Below, piece after piece: positions 52,199 through 60,481 of a DNA stretch of 64,000 nucleotides. Below the pieces are notes generated by a model, which saw only the letters and a list, made by a program, of their open reading frames with translations, was not told the DNA's origin and searched no databases. Each line of letters opens with the position of its first letter. Positions within the stretch are counted from its first letter, which is position 1. Position numbers and translations under genes: made by a program. The stretch covers positions 1,240,001 through 1,304,000 of the forward strand of contig NZ_CP038800.1 in assembly GCF_024400535.1 (NCBI RefSeq), written 5' to 3'. This DNA comes from Treponema denticola. GTDB lineage: Bacteria > Spirochaetota > Spirochaetia > Treponematales > Treponemataceae.

Positions 52199-54277
52199 TT
52201 ATTCAAAAGTTACCCTGATAACTTTTTTATCTCCTTCATCAACTGCATCTTTGGAATCTACTTGGTATGCAACATGAGGCCCAACTTCTGTTTTACCGTT
52301 TAAAATCCATTTAGTGACCGAGTGTCCGTCTTTGGGTTCAAACCCTAATAGAGAGCCTTCATCCACGGCTGTGCCTGAAGGTACTTCCACCGACGGTACG
52401 TCGGGAATAAGTTTTTTTACGGTGAGCTCGTCAGAGTTGTAGTTAATGGTTATTGAAGCGGCATCTTTTAAAATGCGTGTTACCGTAACGGTATTTGCAC
52501 TGTCGGCATCTTCAGCATTTACAGAGTACCAGCCATCAAAATTATTAGACGGAAATTCTTTTGAATTTATCTTCCATTTAACAATCATTTTTCCCGGAGG
52601 TATGTTTTTGGCGGTAAAAGCTAAGTAAGAGCCTTCATATACAGCTTCTCCCGGATTTATAATGACAAAACCATTTGTATCTTTTACTCCAAGCTCATCA
52701 GGATTATAGTTAATGGTTATCAAAGCCGCATCTTTTAACTTTCGTGTTATAGTAATGGTATTTGCACTGTCGGCATCTTCGGCTTTGACTGTGTAGAAAC
52801 AATAATCACTGCCGGTTGCAATTGTTGTTTCACCGTTTAAAAGCCATTTATCAACCGTCTTTCCTGAGGGTATGTTTTTGGCGTTAAGCCATAACTCAGT
52901 GCCTTCATATACGGCTGTGCCTGAAGGGATTTCTGTCCAATTTCCGTCTGTATTCTTTTTTACGGTAAGCTCGTCAGAATTATAGTTAATGGTTATCAAA
53001 GCCGCATCTTTTAAAATGCGTTCTACCTTAATAACCTTTTTACCACCTTCTTCAACAGCATCTTCAGTTTTTATCGAATAGCTGTACCCCGGCTTAACTT
53101 CTTTTTTACCATTGTTTAAAACCCATTTATCAAGTATCTTTCCGGGTGGTATGTTTTTGGCTTCAAAGCTCAAGCGAGTACCTTCATCTACTGCTGTGCC
53201 TGAAGCTACTTCTGTCCAAGTTTTTGTATTTTTTACGGTAAGCTCGTCAGAGTTGTAGTTAATGGTTATTGAAGCCGCGTCTTTTAAAATGCGTGTTACC
53301 GTAATGATATTTGCACTGTCGGCATCTTCGGCTTTGACTGTGTAGAAACAATAATCGCTGCCGGTTGCAATTGTTGTTTCACCGTTTAAAAGCCATTTAT
53401 CAACCGTCTTTCCGGAGGGTATGTTTTTGGCTCCAAACTCCAAGCGAGTACCTTCATCTACTGCTGAGCCTGAAGCTATTTCTATCCAATTTCCGTCTGT
53501 ATTCTTTTTTATGGTAAGCTCGTCAGAGTTGTAGTTAATGGTTATTGAAGCTGCATCTTTTAAAATGCGTTCTACCTTAATAACCTTTTTCCCGCCTTCG
53601 TCAACGGCATCTTCGGCTTTTATCGAATATATGTACCCCGGCTTAACTTCTTTTTTGCCGTTTAAAAGCCATTTATCAAGAATCTTTCCCGAAGGTTTGT
53701 TTTTAACTATAAACCATAAATCTGAGCCTTCATCTACTTCTGTGTCGGAAGATATTTCCGTCCAGTTTCCGCTGGCGGTATCCTTCTTTTCTATGGTAAT
53801 CTCACCAGAGTTGTATTTAATTGTTATTGAAGCGGCCGGTTTGAAAGTTCGTGTTACCTTAATAACCTTTTTCCCACCTTCGTCAACGGTATCTTCGGCT
53901 TTTACTATGTAAAAAAGATCATTGCCGCTATTTGGAGTTTTTTCTTTATCATTTAAAACCCATTTATCGACCATATTTCCCGAAGGTACATTTTTGGCTT
54001 CAAACCTCAAGCGAGTACCTTCATCTACTGCTGTGCCGGAAGATATTTCCGTCCAGTTTCCGCTGGCGGTATCCTTTTTTTCTACGGTAAGCTCGTCAGA
54101 CTTGTAGTTGATGGTTATCTTTGATCCTTGGGTACTTTCTCCTCCACCTGCAGGGCTGTTTGCCTGATTGGGACAACCTATTAGTACTAACGATGCAGCA
54201 AATACAAATACTGCCGCCCAAATGCTTAAGAACTTAGTCTTTTCTAAACTTGTTCTTGTTTTGCGATAATTTTTCAT
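52199..54277 (-). CDS. Lipoprotein with seven tandem beta repeats
   Basis: 692 residues. The signal peptide ends in the lipobox LVLIGC, then PNQANSPAGGGES. From about residue 52 a unit of roughly 90 residues is repeated seven times, each opening ITINYNSDELTVKK or a variant, continuing SGTAVDEGTRLxFEAKNIPSGK, xVDKWLLNG and SYSIKAEDA, and ending KVIKVERILKDA. The layout recalls bacterial Ig-like or InlB-type beta repeats of surface proteins. AAGGAGG precedes the ATG. Repeats this similar can recombine and change number. Probably displayed at the cell surface; ligand unknown. Confidence 0.85.
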   Translation of the reverse strand: MKNYRKTRTSLEKTKFLSIWAAVFVFAASLVLIGCPNQANSPAGGGESTQGSKITINYKSDELTVEKKDTASGNWTEISSGTAVDEGTRLRFEAKNVPSGNMVDKWVLNDKEKTPNSGNDLFYIVKAEDTVDEGGKKVIKVTRTFKPAASITIKYNSGEITIEKKDTASGNWTEISSDTEVDEGSDLWFIVKNKPSGKILDKWLLNGKKEVKPGYIYSIKAEDAVDEGGKKVIKVERILKDAASITINYNSDELTIKKNTDGNWIEIASGSAVDEGTRLEFGAKNIPSGKTVDKWLLNGETTIATGSDYCFYTVKAEDADSANIITVTRILKDAASITINYNSDELTVKNTKTWTEVASGTAVDEGTRLSFEAKNIPPGKILDKWVLNNGKKEVKPGYSYSIKTEDAVEEGGKKVIKVERILKDAALITINYNSDELTVKKNTDGNWTEIPSGTAVYEGTELWLNAKNIPSGKTVDKWLLNGETTIATGSDYCFYTVKAEDADSANTITITRKLKDAALITINYNPDELGVKDTNGFVIINPGEAVYEGSYLAFTAKNIPPGKMIVKWKINSKEFPSNNFDGWYSVNAEDADSANTVTVTRILKDAASITINYNSDELTVKKLIPDVPSVEVPSGTAVDEGSLLGFEPKDGHSVTKWILNGKTEVGPHVAYQVDSKDAVDEGDKKVIRVTFE

Positions 54278-54344
54278 AAAATTATCCTCCTTATAAAATA
54301 TTTACTAAGGCTTTTTTAGCCTAAAGTCCTGTTTTAATACCTAC

Positions 54345-54377
54345 CGGCATAATGGTAGAGTGCCTACCATTATGCCG
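54345..54377. repeat. 14-bp perfect inverted repeat between - strand genes
   Basis: CGGCATAATGGTAG (54345-54358), loop of 5, CTACCATTATGCCG (54364-54377). Two further CATTATG phrases follow (54393, 54413). No U run, so not a clear terminator; it may lie in the leader of the lipoprotein gene. Confidence 0.6.
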
Positions 54378-54433
54378 ATAGCCGATCCGTCATTATGTTG
54401 GTAGACCGGCTGACATTATGCAGGTACTCTCCC

Positions 54434-55144
54434 TTATACCGTGCAGGTTAGAGAGGCGGAAAACCTGCCTTTTTTCATCGATTTGAGTTTTTTACCTCCC
54501 ATATCGATCTTTGTCCTCACTTCTACATAAACGCTGCCGGATGTCAATGTTTCGGGGATTACCGCCATCAATCGGGCAGGCTTATTTTCGGCTATGATGC
54601 GGGCCTTTACTTCTTCGCCCGATTCCGGTACAAAGAAAATTCCTTGCTCTGTATCTTTTGCGTCGAATTTAAGCCTCGCGCCTAAAAGCTCGATTATTCC
54701 GCCTGCGGTAAGACGGCTGTTTACCTTGCCCGAAACAATGTCGGTAACTTCGGTGATGTATGGGTTTGTGTCGGGGCTTTGAGTCTTTTCGGTTTTGATT
54801 TTGGGCATAGCTTCTTTTAATAGGCTGCCCGCAGTCAGGTTGAGATGAACGGAATGTCTTTTTTTGTCGAAACTGTCTGCTGCTCCGTCAAAGACTCCGG
54901 AAATACTTAGCGAAGTGTTCATAAGAGGAGTGTTTACGGCAGCTCCGTCAGCGATTAAGGCTTTTACTACTTCTCCGTAAACTTGAAGTACCGCCTTTGT
55001 GTCCGCCTTGGTAAGAGTTGAACCTTTTTCCATCATAAGGTCAATGATTTCGTCCAACGAAAACGAGCGCACATCGGTAACTTGAGCCATATAGTCGTTT
55101 TCGTTCGGTGTGAGAAGATTCTCACGAAGCGCATATTTTAACAT
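54434..55144 (-). CDS. HU-like DNA-binding protein with DUF4469-type C terminus
   Basis: 236 residues. The ATG at 55144 is chosen because AAGGAG lies eight bases upstream; the longer frame to 55243 crosses a terminator hairpin. The N-terminal part (MLKYALRENLLTPNENDYMAQVTDVRSFSLDEIIDLMMEKGSTLTKADTKAVLQVYGEVVKALIADG) is the divergent HU fold. The C-terminal half (NPYITEVTDIVSG ... FFVPESGEEVKARIIAENKPARLMAVIPETLTSGSVYVEVRTKI) is an Ig-like DUF4469 domain. It is preceded by a long structured leader. Confidence 0.85.
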   Translation of the reverse strand: MLKYALRENLLTPNENDYMAQVTDVRSFSLDEIIDLMMEKGSTLTKADTKAVLQVYGEVVKALIADGAAVNTPLMNTSLSISGVFDGAADSFDKKRHSVHLNLTAGSLLKEAMPKIKTEKTQSPDTNPYITEVTDIVSGKVNSRLTAGGIIELLGARLKFDAKDTEQGIFFVPESGEEVKARIIAENKPARLMAVIPETLTSGSVYVEVRTKIDMGGKKLKSMKKGRFSASLTCTV

Positions 55145-55216
55145 ATCTGTCTCCTTATCCGAGCCCTTAGCCCCGGCCGGATGGGGCTTTGTAAATTCGT
55201 TTTTGCTGAGGAAAAA

Positions 55217-55253
55217 TAAAAAAAGACGGTATGAGAAAAACATACTGTCTTTG
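55217..55253 (-). terminator. Rho-independent terminator inside the HU-like gene leader
   Basis: On the - strand, AAAGACAGTATG pairs with CATACCGTCTTT (one mismatch) and is followed by TTTTTTTATTTTT. It lies between the promoter at 55388 and the HU-like start codon, so it may act as an attenuator. A second hairpin, AGCCCC with GGGGCT, follows before the start. Confidence 0.75.
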
Positions 55254-55320
55254 AGATGAGGCTTTGTGATTTATTGTTTGTGCGGTTGTATGAAAGTTTC
55301 TTTGTGCAGAGTTTAGGTAA

Positions 55321-55383
55321 CGAGTAACGAGTAACGAGTAACGAGTAACGAGTAACGAGTAACGAGTAACGAGTAACGAGTAA
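55321..55383 (-). repeat. Nine tandem copies of a 7-bp unit
   Basis: CGAGTAA on + (TTACTCG on -), nine exact copies, 63 bp. The array begins at the last base of the -10 box of a - strand promoter, so it forms the 5' end of the HU-like gene's message. Confidence 0.97.
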
Positions 55384-55410
55384 TTATGGGGCGAGACTTC
55401 ATTTTGTCAA
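55383..55410 (-). promoter_or_regulatory. Promoter reading into the heptamer array
   Basis: On -: TTGACA (55410-55405), a 16-bp spacer and CATAAT (55388-55383). A second candidate, TTGTCA with TAAAAT and an 18-bp spacer, lies at 55512-55483. Confidence 0.7.
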
Positions 55411-55531
55411 GTACTCTAAAGCAGTTTCTGAAAATATTTTTATCTGATAGTTCTTGGGCTTTCTTTCTTTTCATTGGTTAGTATTTTAGCACGGATCAGG
55501 GGATTTTGACAAGACCTTTCTAAAATTCTTT

Positions 55532-56416
55532 TCAGTACGATATTTTTTGTATAATCCTATCTTTTTGCCGCCAGTTTTTATTTACGCGGACTTGAAGATC
55601 CAATTGAACCTTGTAGGGGAAAATTTTACGCAGTTCGGCCATGGATTTTATCCTTATGCTCTTAATTACTGCGGCTCCCTTGCCTATGAGCATAGCCTTT
55701 TGGCTTTCTTTTTCGACATAGAGGAAGGCTCGAACCCAGAGCTCTTTGCCGTTTTTACGCATTTCGGCATCTTCTACTCCTGCATAGAGGGCGTGAGGGA
55801 TTTCTTCCCTTGTGTGAAGAATGGCCTGTTCCCTTATAATCTCTGTAATCCTAAAGACTACATCCTGATCCGTGTAGATGTCTTCTGGGTATAGGGCTTC
55901 CCCTTCGGGAAGAAGTTCTATTAGGAGGGAAAGAATTTCGTTTATGCCCTCATCCTTTAGGGCGGAAATTTCAAAGATTCTTTTTTGCGGAATATCGGGT
56001 AAGAGGCTTAAAAGCTCTTTTTTTACAAGTTCTGCTTTTGAAGATTTGAGGTCGGCTTTGTTTAGGCCTATTACGGTTTTATTTTGCAGGGGAATAAGAA
56101 GAGAGCAGATATTTTTTTCTTCTTCTCCGAATTCCCGTGAAAGATCTATCAGATATAAAACAGCATCCCCTTCTTCTAAGCGGGTTTTCGCGATTTCTTG
56201 AAGTTTTAGGTTTAATTTTTTTCCGGATTTGTGGTAGCCGGGGGTGTCTATAAAAACTATCTGTCCCTTGGTAGTGTTTACGATACCCCTGATTGCGTTT
56301 CGGGTGGTTTGCGGAATTGCTGAGACAATCGAAACCTTTTCGCCTGAAGCCGTATTTAAAAATGTAGACTTTCCGGCTGAAGGGCGGCCTATTATCGTTA
56401 CAACTCCGCTGTTCAT
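55532..56416 (-). CDS. era: GTPase Era
   Basis: 294 residues from the ATG at 56416 (MNSGVVTIIG), one base after the rnfB stop; the GTG at 56440 would overlap rnfB. Era acts in 16S rRNA maturation and 30S assembly. G1 is GRPSAGKS (usual GRPNVGKS), G3 is DTPG, G4 is NKAD. The C-terminal KH domain carries LIGKGAAVIKSIRIKSM, which binds the 16S 3' end. Ala in place of Val in G1 is slightly unusual. Confidence 0.95.
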   Translation of the reverse strand: MNSGVVTIIGRPSAGKSTFLNTASGEKVSIVSAIPQTTRNAIRGIVNTTKGQIVFIDTPGYHKSGKKLNLKLQEIAKTRLEEGDAVLYLIDLSREFGEEEKNICSLLIPLQNKTVIGLNKADLKSSKAELVKKELLSLLPDIPQKRIFEISALKDEGINEILSLLIELLPEGEALYPEDIYTDQDVVFRITEIIREQAILHTREEIPHALYAGVEDAEMRKNGKELWVRAFLYVEKESQKAMLIGKGAAVIKSIRIKSMAELRKIFPYKVQLDLQVRVNKNWRQKDRIIQKISY

Positions 56417-56417
56417 T

Positions 56418-57266
56418 TTATGCGCTTTGGCATCCTTCACAAGATGTGCAAGAGTTAAACTTTACCTTGTTTTCGGTAAGCACAAGTACCTTTGTCGGGC
56501 AGCCTTCAACACACTTATTGCAGGAATCGCAAAGAGTATAATCTACCTTGGGTATTCCGTCTATTACCTTGATAGCTCCCGTAGGACAATTCTTTTCGCA
56601 CTTCATGCACTTTATGCAGCCTCGTTTACAGTTTTTCATAATTTGAGGCTTACGCGGGTTTCTGCATGAACAGAGGGCTATAGCTCCTTTTTGATTGATA
56701 GGAACTGTCGTTAGAACATGCTGCGGACACTGGGCTACACAGACAGCGCAGCCCGTACACTTATCATAGTCTACTTCAGGAAGTCCGTTTTCTTTGATAT
56801 GAATGGCATCAAAGGGGCATGCTCGCTCACAGTCTCCAAGGCCTATACAACCCCAATCGCATTCCTTTGTTCCGTTAATCGAAATTTTTGCAGCCTTACA
56901 GGTTTTTACGCCTACATAGTCGCACTTATCTCGGCAAACATCGTGAGAGCCTTGGCAGGTTAAAACCGCAACTCTGGCGGAAGCCGAGGCATCAACTCCC
57001 ATTATTTTTCCTATGGCTTCGGCAACAGGGGCTGCTCCTACAGGGCATCCGTTTACGGGTGCATCTCCTGCCGCAACTGCTGCTGCAAATCCGTCACAGC
57101 CGGGATAACCGCAGGCACCGCAGTTTGCCCCCGGAAGCACCTCTCTTACGGCTGCAGCCGTCTTATCCGGTTCTACATAAAAGATTTTCTTAAAAAAGCC
57201 CAGCAAAAGGCCCAACAAAAGAGACAATACCAGCGATACAGCCAAGGTCAATAAAATAATATTCAT
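56418..57266 (-). CDS. rnfB: RnfB-type ferredoxin subunit
   Basis: 282 residues. An N-terminal membrane helix (IILLTLAVSLVLSLLLGLLLGFF) is followed by the Fe-S motif GANCGACGYPGCDGFA, then several 4Fe-4S ferredoxin cysteine clusters (CIGLGDCERACPFDAI; CTGCAVCVAQCPQHVL; CIKCMKCEKNCPTGAI; CDSCNKCVEGCPTKVL) and a Cys-rich end. It carries electrons in the Rnf complex. It stands apart from other rnf genes here. GGAG precedes the ATG. Confidence 0.93.
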   Translation of the reverse strand: MNIILLTLAVSLVLSLLLGLLLGFFKKIFYVEPDKTAAAVREVLPGANCGACGYPGCDGFAAAVAAGDAPVNGCPVGAAPVAEAIGKIMGVDASASARVAVLTCQGSHDVCRDKCDYVGVKTCKAAKISINGTKECDWGCIGLGDCERACPFDAIHIKENGLPEVDYDKCTGCAVCVAQCPQHVLTTVPINQKGAIALCSCRNPRKPQIMKNCKRGCIKCMKCEKNCPTGAIKVIDGIPKVDYTLCDSCNKCVEGCPTKVLVLTENKVKFNSCTSCEGCQSA

Positions 57267-57367
57267 GCATACTCCAATAAAACTTTATTTCCCTTGTATA
57301 ATGCCATATTTTTACATTTTGTGCAAGTAATGGGTTTAAAAAATAGGTTAGGAAATACGGGTTTTAA

Positions 57368-57396
57368 TTGTTAAAATTATTTTTTTATGTTATACT
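57368..57396 (+). promoter_or_regulatory. Promoter of the second AAA-ATPase-like gene
   Basis: TTGTTA (57368-57373), 17-bp spacer, TATACT (57391-57396). The first good ATG (57403) lies where transcription should begin, so the message may be leaderless. Confidence 0.65.
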
Positions 57397-57402
57397 ATGA
57401 CC

Positions 57403-59004
57403 ATGAGTACGATTAGAGAAATGCCCATCGGCATTCAAAGTTTTGAAAAACTTATAACGAGTGGTTTTTTTTATGTTGATAAGACCGAGTATGTATGGAA
57501 TCTTGTTAAAAATCCGGCTCCATATTTTTTAAGCCGCCCGCGCCGCTTCGGGAAAAGCCTTTTGCTTTCCACTCTAAAAGCCTACTTCCTAGGGCAAAAA
57601 GAACTCTTCAAAGGTTTAGCGATTGAGAAATTTGAAGAAACCGAAAAAGGAAAACGCGAAATCTGGCAGGAGTATCCTGTACTCTATTTGGATTTTAATA
57701 TAGGCATTTATGATACAAAGGAAGGTCTTTTAAATAGACTGGGCTCTTTTTTGTGCGAATATGAGAACATATACGGAAGTACAGGCCTTGACCTGCCCGA
57801 TCGTTTTCAAAATTTAATAAAAGCCGCTTATGAAAAAACCGGCAAGCAGGCTGTTATTCTTATCGATGAATATGATAAACCCCTCCTTCAAACGATGTGG
57901 AAGGATGAAGCCTTAAACGAAACCTACCGCACAATCCTCAAAGGTTTTTTCGGCGTTATCAAAAGTGCAGACCAATACCTCCGCTTTACCTTTTTAACCG
58001 GAGTTACAAAATTCAGTAAGGTCAGCATCTTCAGCGATTTAAATAATTTACGCGATTTAAGCCTATTGTCGGATTACTCTGCTGTCTGCGGCATTTCTCA
58101 AGAAGAGCTTGAAGCCGATTTTAAACCTGAGATTGCAGCCCTCGCAGAAAATAATAGCTTGACTTATGAGGAAGCTCTTGCAAAATTAAAGCAAAGATAT
58201 GACGGTTACCTTTTTGCAAGAAAGGGAAAGGCAATGTATAATCCGTTCAGCCTTTTAAATGTTTTTGCTTCCCGAGAATTTTCAAGCTATTGGTTTGCAA
58301 CAGGTACGCCGACTTTCTTGGTAGAATACTTAAAGAAAGCTTATTATAATATTCCCGACCTTGACGGAAATGTAAAGATGAACGAGTCCGGTCTGGAAGC
58401 CTACCGAGCAGATGCAATAAATCCTTTGCCCATTCTTTTTCAATCGGGATATTTGACAATTAAAGATTATAACGATTTTTCGGGGCTTTACCGTTTGGGT
58501 TTTCCGAATGATGAGGTGAGGTACGGTTTTTTAGATAATTTGCTTCCGGCTTACACCTCGATAAGAACGGATAAAACGGGACTTTCGATTTGGGAATTCT
58601 ATGAACAAATTGAAGCCGGAGATGTGGACGGCTTTATGCAAAAAATGAAGGGAATAATTTCAGGAATACCTTACGATAACTTAACCGAAAAAGATTTAGC
58701 TTTGCGTGAACAAAATTATCAGACAGCGGTTTATCTTGTGTTTGCCCTTATGAATCAGTTTGTTCATACGGAAGTTCATTGCGCAACAGGACGGGCTGAC
58801 TGCACTGTTGAATTTCAAGATAAAGTTTATATCTTTGAATTTAAGCTTACCTCAAACGAAACGGCTGAAAATGCCGTAAAACAAATCAAAGAAAAAGGCT
58901 ACAAAGACAAGTATTCCGGAAGCGGTAAAAAAATTATAGCAATCGGTTCTAGTTTTGATGAAGAAAAGCGTACGATTAAAGATTGGCGGGTTGAATCTTG
59001 GTAA
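57403..59004 (+). CDS. AAA-ATPase-like/PD-(D/E)xK protein (second paralogue)
   Basis: 533 residues, closely similar along its length to 48275-49888. Walker A RRFGKS in FLSRPRRFGKSLLLSTL, Walker B VILIDEYDKPLLQ, conserved FLTGVTKFSKVSIFSDLNNLRDLS, and the C-terminal nuclease-like core TGRADCTVEFQDKVYIFEFKL. No Shine-Dalgarno before the start, in keeping with a leaderless message. Intact. Single gene unit. Biological role unknown; the two copies may arise from ancestral duplication. Confidence 0.88.
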   Translation: MSTIREMPIGIQSFEKLITSGFFYVDKTEYVWNLVKNPAPYFLSRPRRFGKSLLLSTLKAYFLGQKELFKGLAIEKFEETEKGKREIWQEYPVLYLDFNIGIYDTKEGLLNRLGSFLCEYENIYGSTGLDLPDRFQNLIKAAYEKTGKQAVILIDEYDKPLLQTMWKDEALNETYRTILKGFFGVIKSADQYLRFTFLTGVTKFSKVSIFSDLNNLRDLSLLSDYSAVCGISQEELEADFKPEIAALAENNSLTYEEALAKLKQRYDGYLFARKGKAMYNPFSLLNVFASREFSSYWFATGTPTFLVEYLKKAYYNIPDLDGNVKMNESGLEAYRADAINPLPILFQSGYLTIKDYNDFSGLYRLGFPNDEVRYGFLDNLLPAYTSIRTDKTGLSIWEFYEQIEAGDVDGFMQKMKGIISGIPYDNLTEKDLALREQNYQTAVYLVFALMNQFVHTEVHCATGRADCTVEFQDKVYIFEFKLTSNETAENAVKQIKEKGYKDKYSGSGKKIIAIGSSFDEEKRTIKDWRVESW

Positions 59005-59037
59005 ATTTTGTATAGGTCGTTTATTTGTAAGCTCTGC

Positions 59038-59904
59038 CTATAATACTTTTTCATATAGTTCATAATTGCCGATATGAGTGAAGCCTAAATCTTGTAAAAT
59101 ACAATGCTCATTTTTATCGGCAAAAAAATATAAGTGTGAAATCTTTATTTCTTTTGCTTTGTTTAATGCTTTGATTGTTAAGTTTTTAAAAATAACCGGA
59201 TTAAATTTTTTATTTATATAATCTATGCCAAATATTTCCATAAAATAATTTATGCAGATAAAATAAATATTTCCGATAAGTTTTTGATTTTGATAATAAA
59301 GATAAATATACCACCTGTGTTTTTCATTTGGATTTATAATTGCATCATATAACCTTTCAGAATTCCAGTACATATTCTCACAAGTATCATGAAGTTTTTT
59401 AAACTCATTAAAATTATCTTTGCTTACAGGAATAATGCACTCATCTTCTTCTTTTGTTGTATAGTCTTTAAGTTTTAAAATATTTACATAGCTTTTTTCG
59501 ATACAATCAAATTCACATTTTTTTAAATGAGAGATTGCAGAATAATTTATTTCAGGAAATCCGAAATGAATCATATACCCCTTATATTTAGGAATTATAT
59601 ACTTTATAAACTCATCAAAAGCAATTTCAAAATGATGTTGAATATTAAAAGCTTCAAAGCCTATGAGTTTATCTTTTTCTAAAACATAATAATGAATCCA
59701 GCCGGCAATTTCTTTTTCATATTTAAAAAGTAAGATTTGATGAGTCTTATCGTTTATTCCGCGTTTTGCATGTAAGATAAAATCTTTTTTTGTTTTTATC
59801 CCGTCGGTGTAAGTTGGGTATGAAGAAGTTTTTTGATCCAATGCCAGAGAATAAGCAAAGTCCGAATATTTATCAAAATCTTTTTTATCGAGATGTTCTA
59901 ACAT
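59038..59904 (-). CDS. GNAT-like acetyltransferase
   Basis: 288 residues, two GNAT-like halves. The first has [29 protein letters not shown], the second has [21 protein letters not shown] and [43 protein letters not shown] (the usual C-terminal phrase of the fold). The acetyl-CoA loop is poorly conserved. AT-richer than its neighbours, suggesting transfer. It overlaps the DUF436 gene by 7 bp. Confidence 0.72.
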   Translation of the reverse strand: MLEHLDKKDFDKYSDFAYSLALDQKTSSYPTYTDGIKTKKDFILHAKRGINDKTHQILLFKYEKEIAGWIHYYVLEKDKLIGFEAFNIQHHFEIAFDEFIKYIIPKYKGYMIHFGFPEINYSAISHLKKCEFDCIEKSYVNILKLKDYTTKEEDECIIPVSKDNFNEFKKLHDTCENMYWNSERLYDAIINPNEKHRWYIYLYYQNQKLIGNIYFICINYFMEIFGIDYINKKFNPVIFKNLTIKALNKAKEIKISHLYFFADKNEHCILQDLGFTHIGNYELYEKVL

Positions 59905-60455
59905 TTTTCATACACGGCCCTTTTACCGCCGATCAATTTGGGGCGGCTTTTGAGGGCTGTGAGCCTCGCCGAGCCTATGTACTTGGTTTTAAGCCTTACG
60001 GGTACTTGCACAAATTTTACATGCATTCCGATTTCGGTGTCTCCTATGTCTATGCCGGCATGGGCCCTTACATGTTCTATCATAACCGGAGACTTAAAAA
60101 GATTGTAGGCGGCGAGGGAAGCGGCTCCTCCTGCGTGGAGGGCGGGAACTACGGACACCTCTTCAAAGCCGTATTTTTCTTGAGATTCCTTTTCGATAAC
60201 GAGGGCTCGGTTTATGTGTTCGCAGCCTTGAACCGCCAAAAAGATTCCCTTAGGTTCAAGGACTGAAAGCAGGGCGGAGACTATTGTTCTTCCGGCTTCT
60301 TCATTTGAGGCCTTACCGATTACTCCTCCCGAAACCTCGCTGGTGCTGCAGCCTAGAACAAGTATGTCTCCGGCTTTTAAAGAAGCCGCTTCAAGAAGCT
60401 CATTTAAGGCGGCTATAGTTTCTTCTTTTATTTTTTCTAAATCGATCCCGCTCAT
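59898..60455 (-). CDS. DUF436/TIGR01440 (YwlG-like) protein
   Basis: 185 residues. [32 protein letters not shown], then [17 protein letters not shown] and [17 protein letters not shown] are the family's hallmark segments. Soluble. Function unknown. It lies 26 bp after purL on the same strand and may share its transcript. Confidence 0.9.
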   Translation of the reverse strand: MSGIDLEKIKEETIAALNELLEAASLKAGDILVLGCSTSEVSGGVIGKASNEEAGRTIVSALLSVLEPKGIFLAVQGCEHINRALVIEKESQEKYGFEEVSVVPALHAGGAASLAAYNLFKSPVMIEHVRAHAGIDIGDTEIGMHVKFVQVPVRLKTKYIGSARLTALKSRPKLIGGKRAVYEKC

Positions 60456-60481
60456 ATTTTCTCGCCCTTAAATTAACTTCT

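Noticed and set aside
54393-54425. CTGACATTATGCAGG as an attC outside the array
   Set aside because: It resembles the attC body by a few bases but has no YTAAC or GTTRRRY cores.
55321-55383. Heptamer array as a CRISPR or origin iteron
   Set aside because: Units are directly adjacent without spacers, and no replication or Cas genes are nearby.
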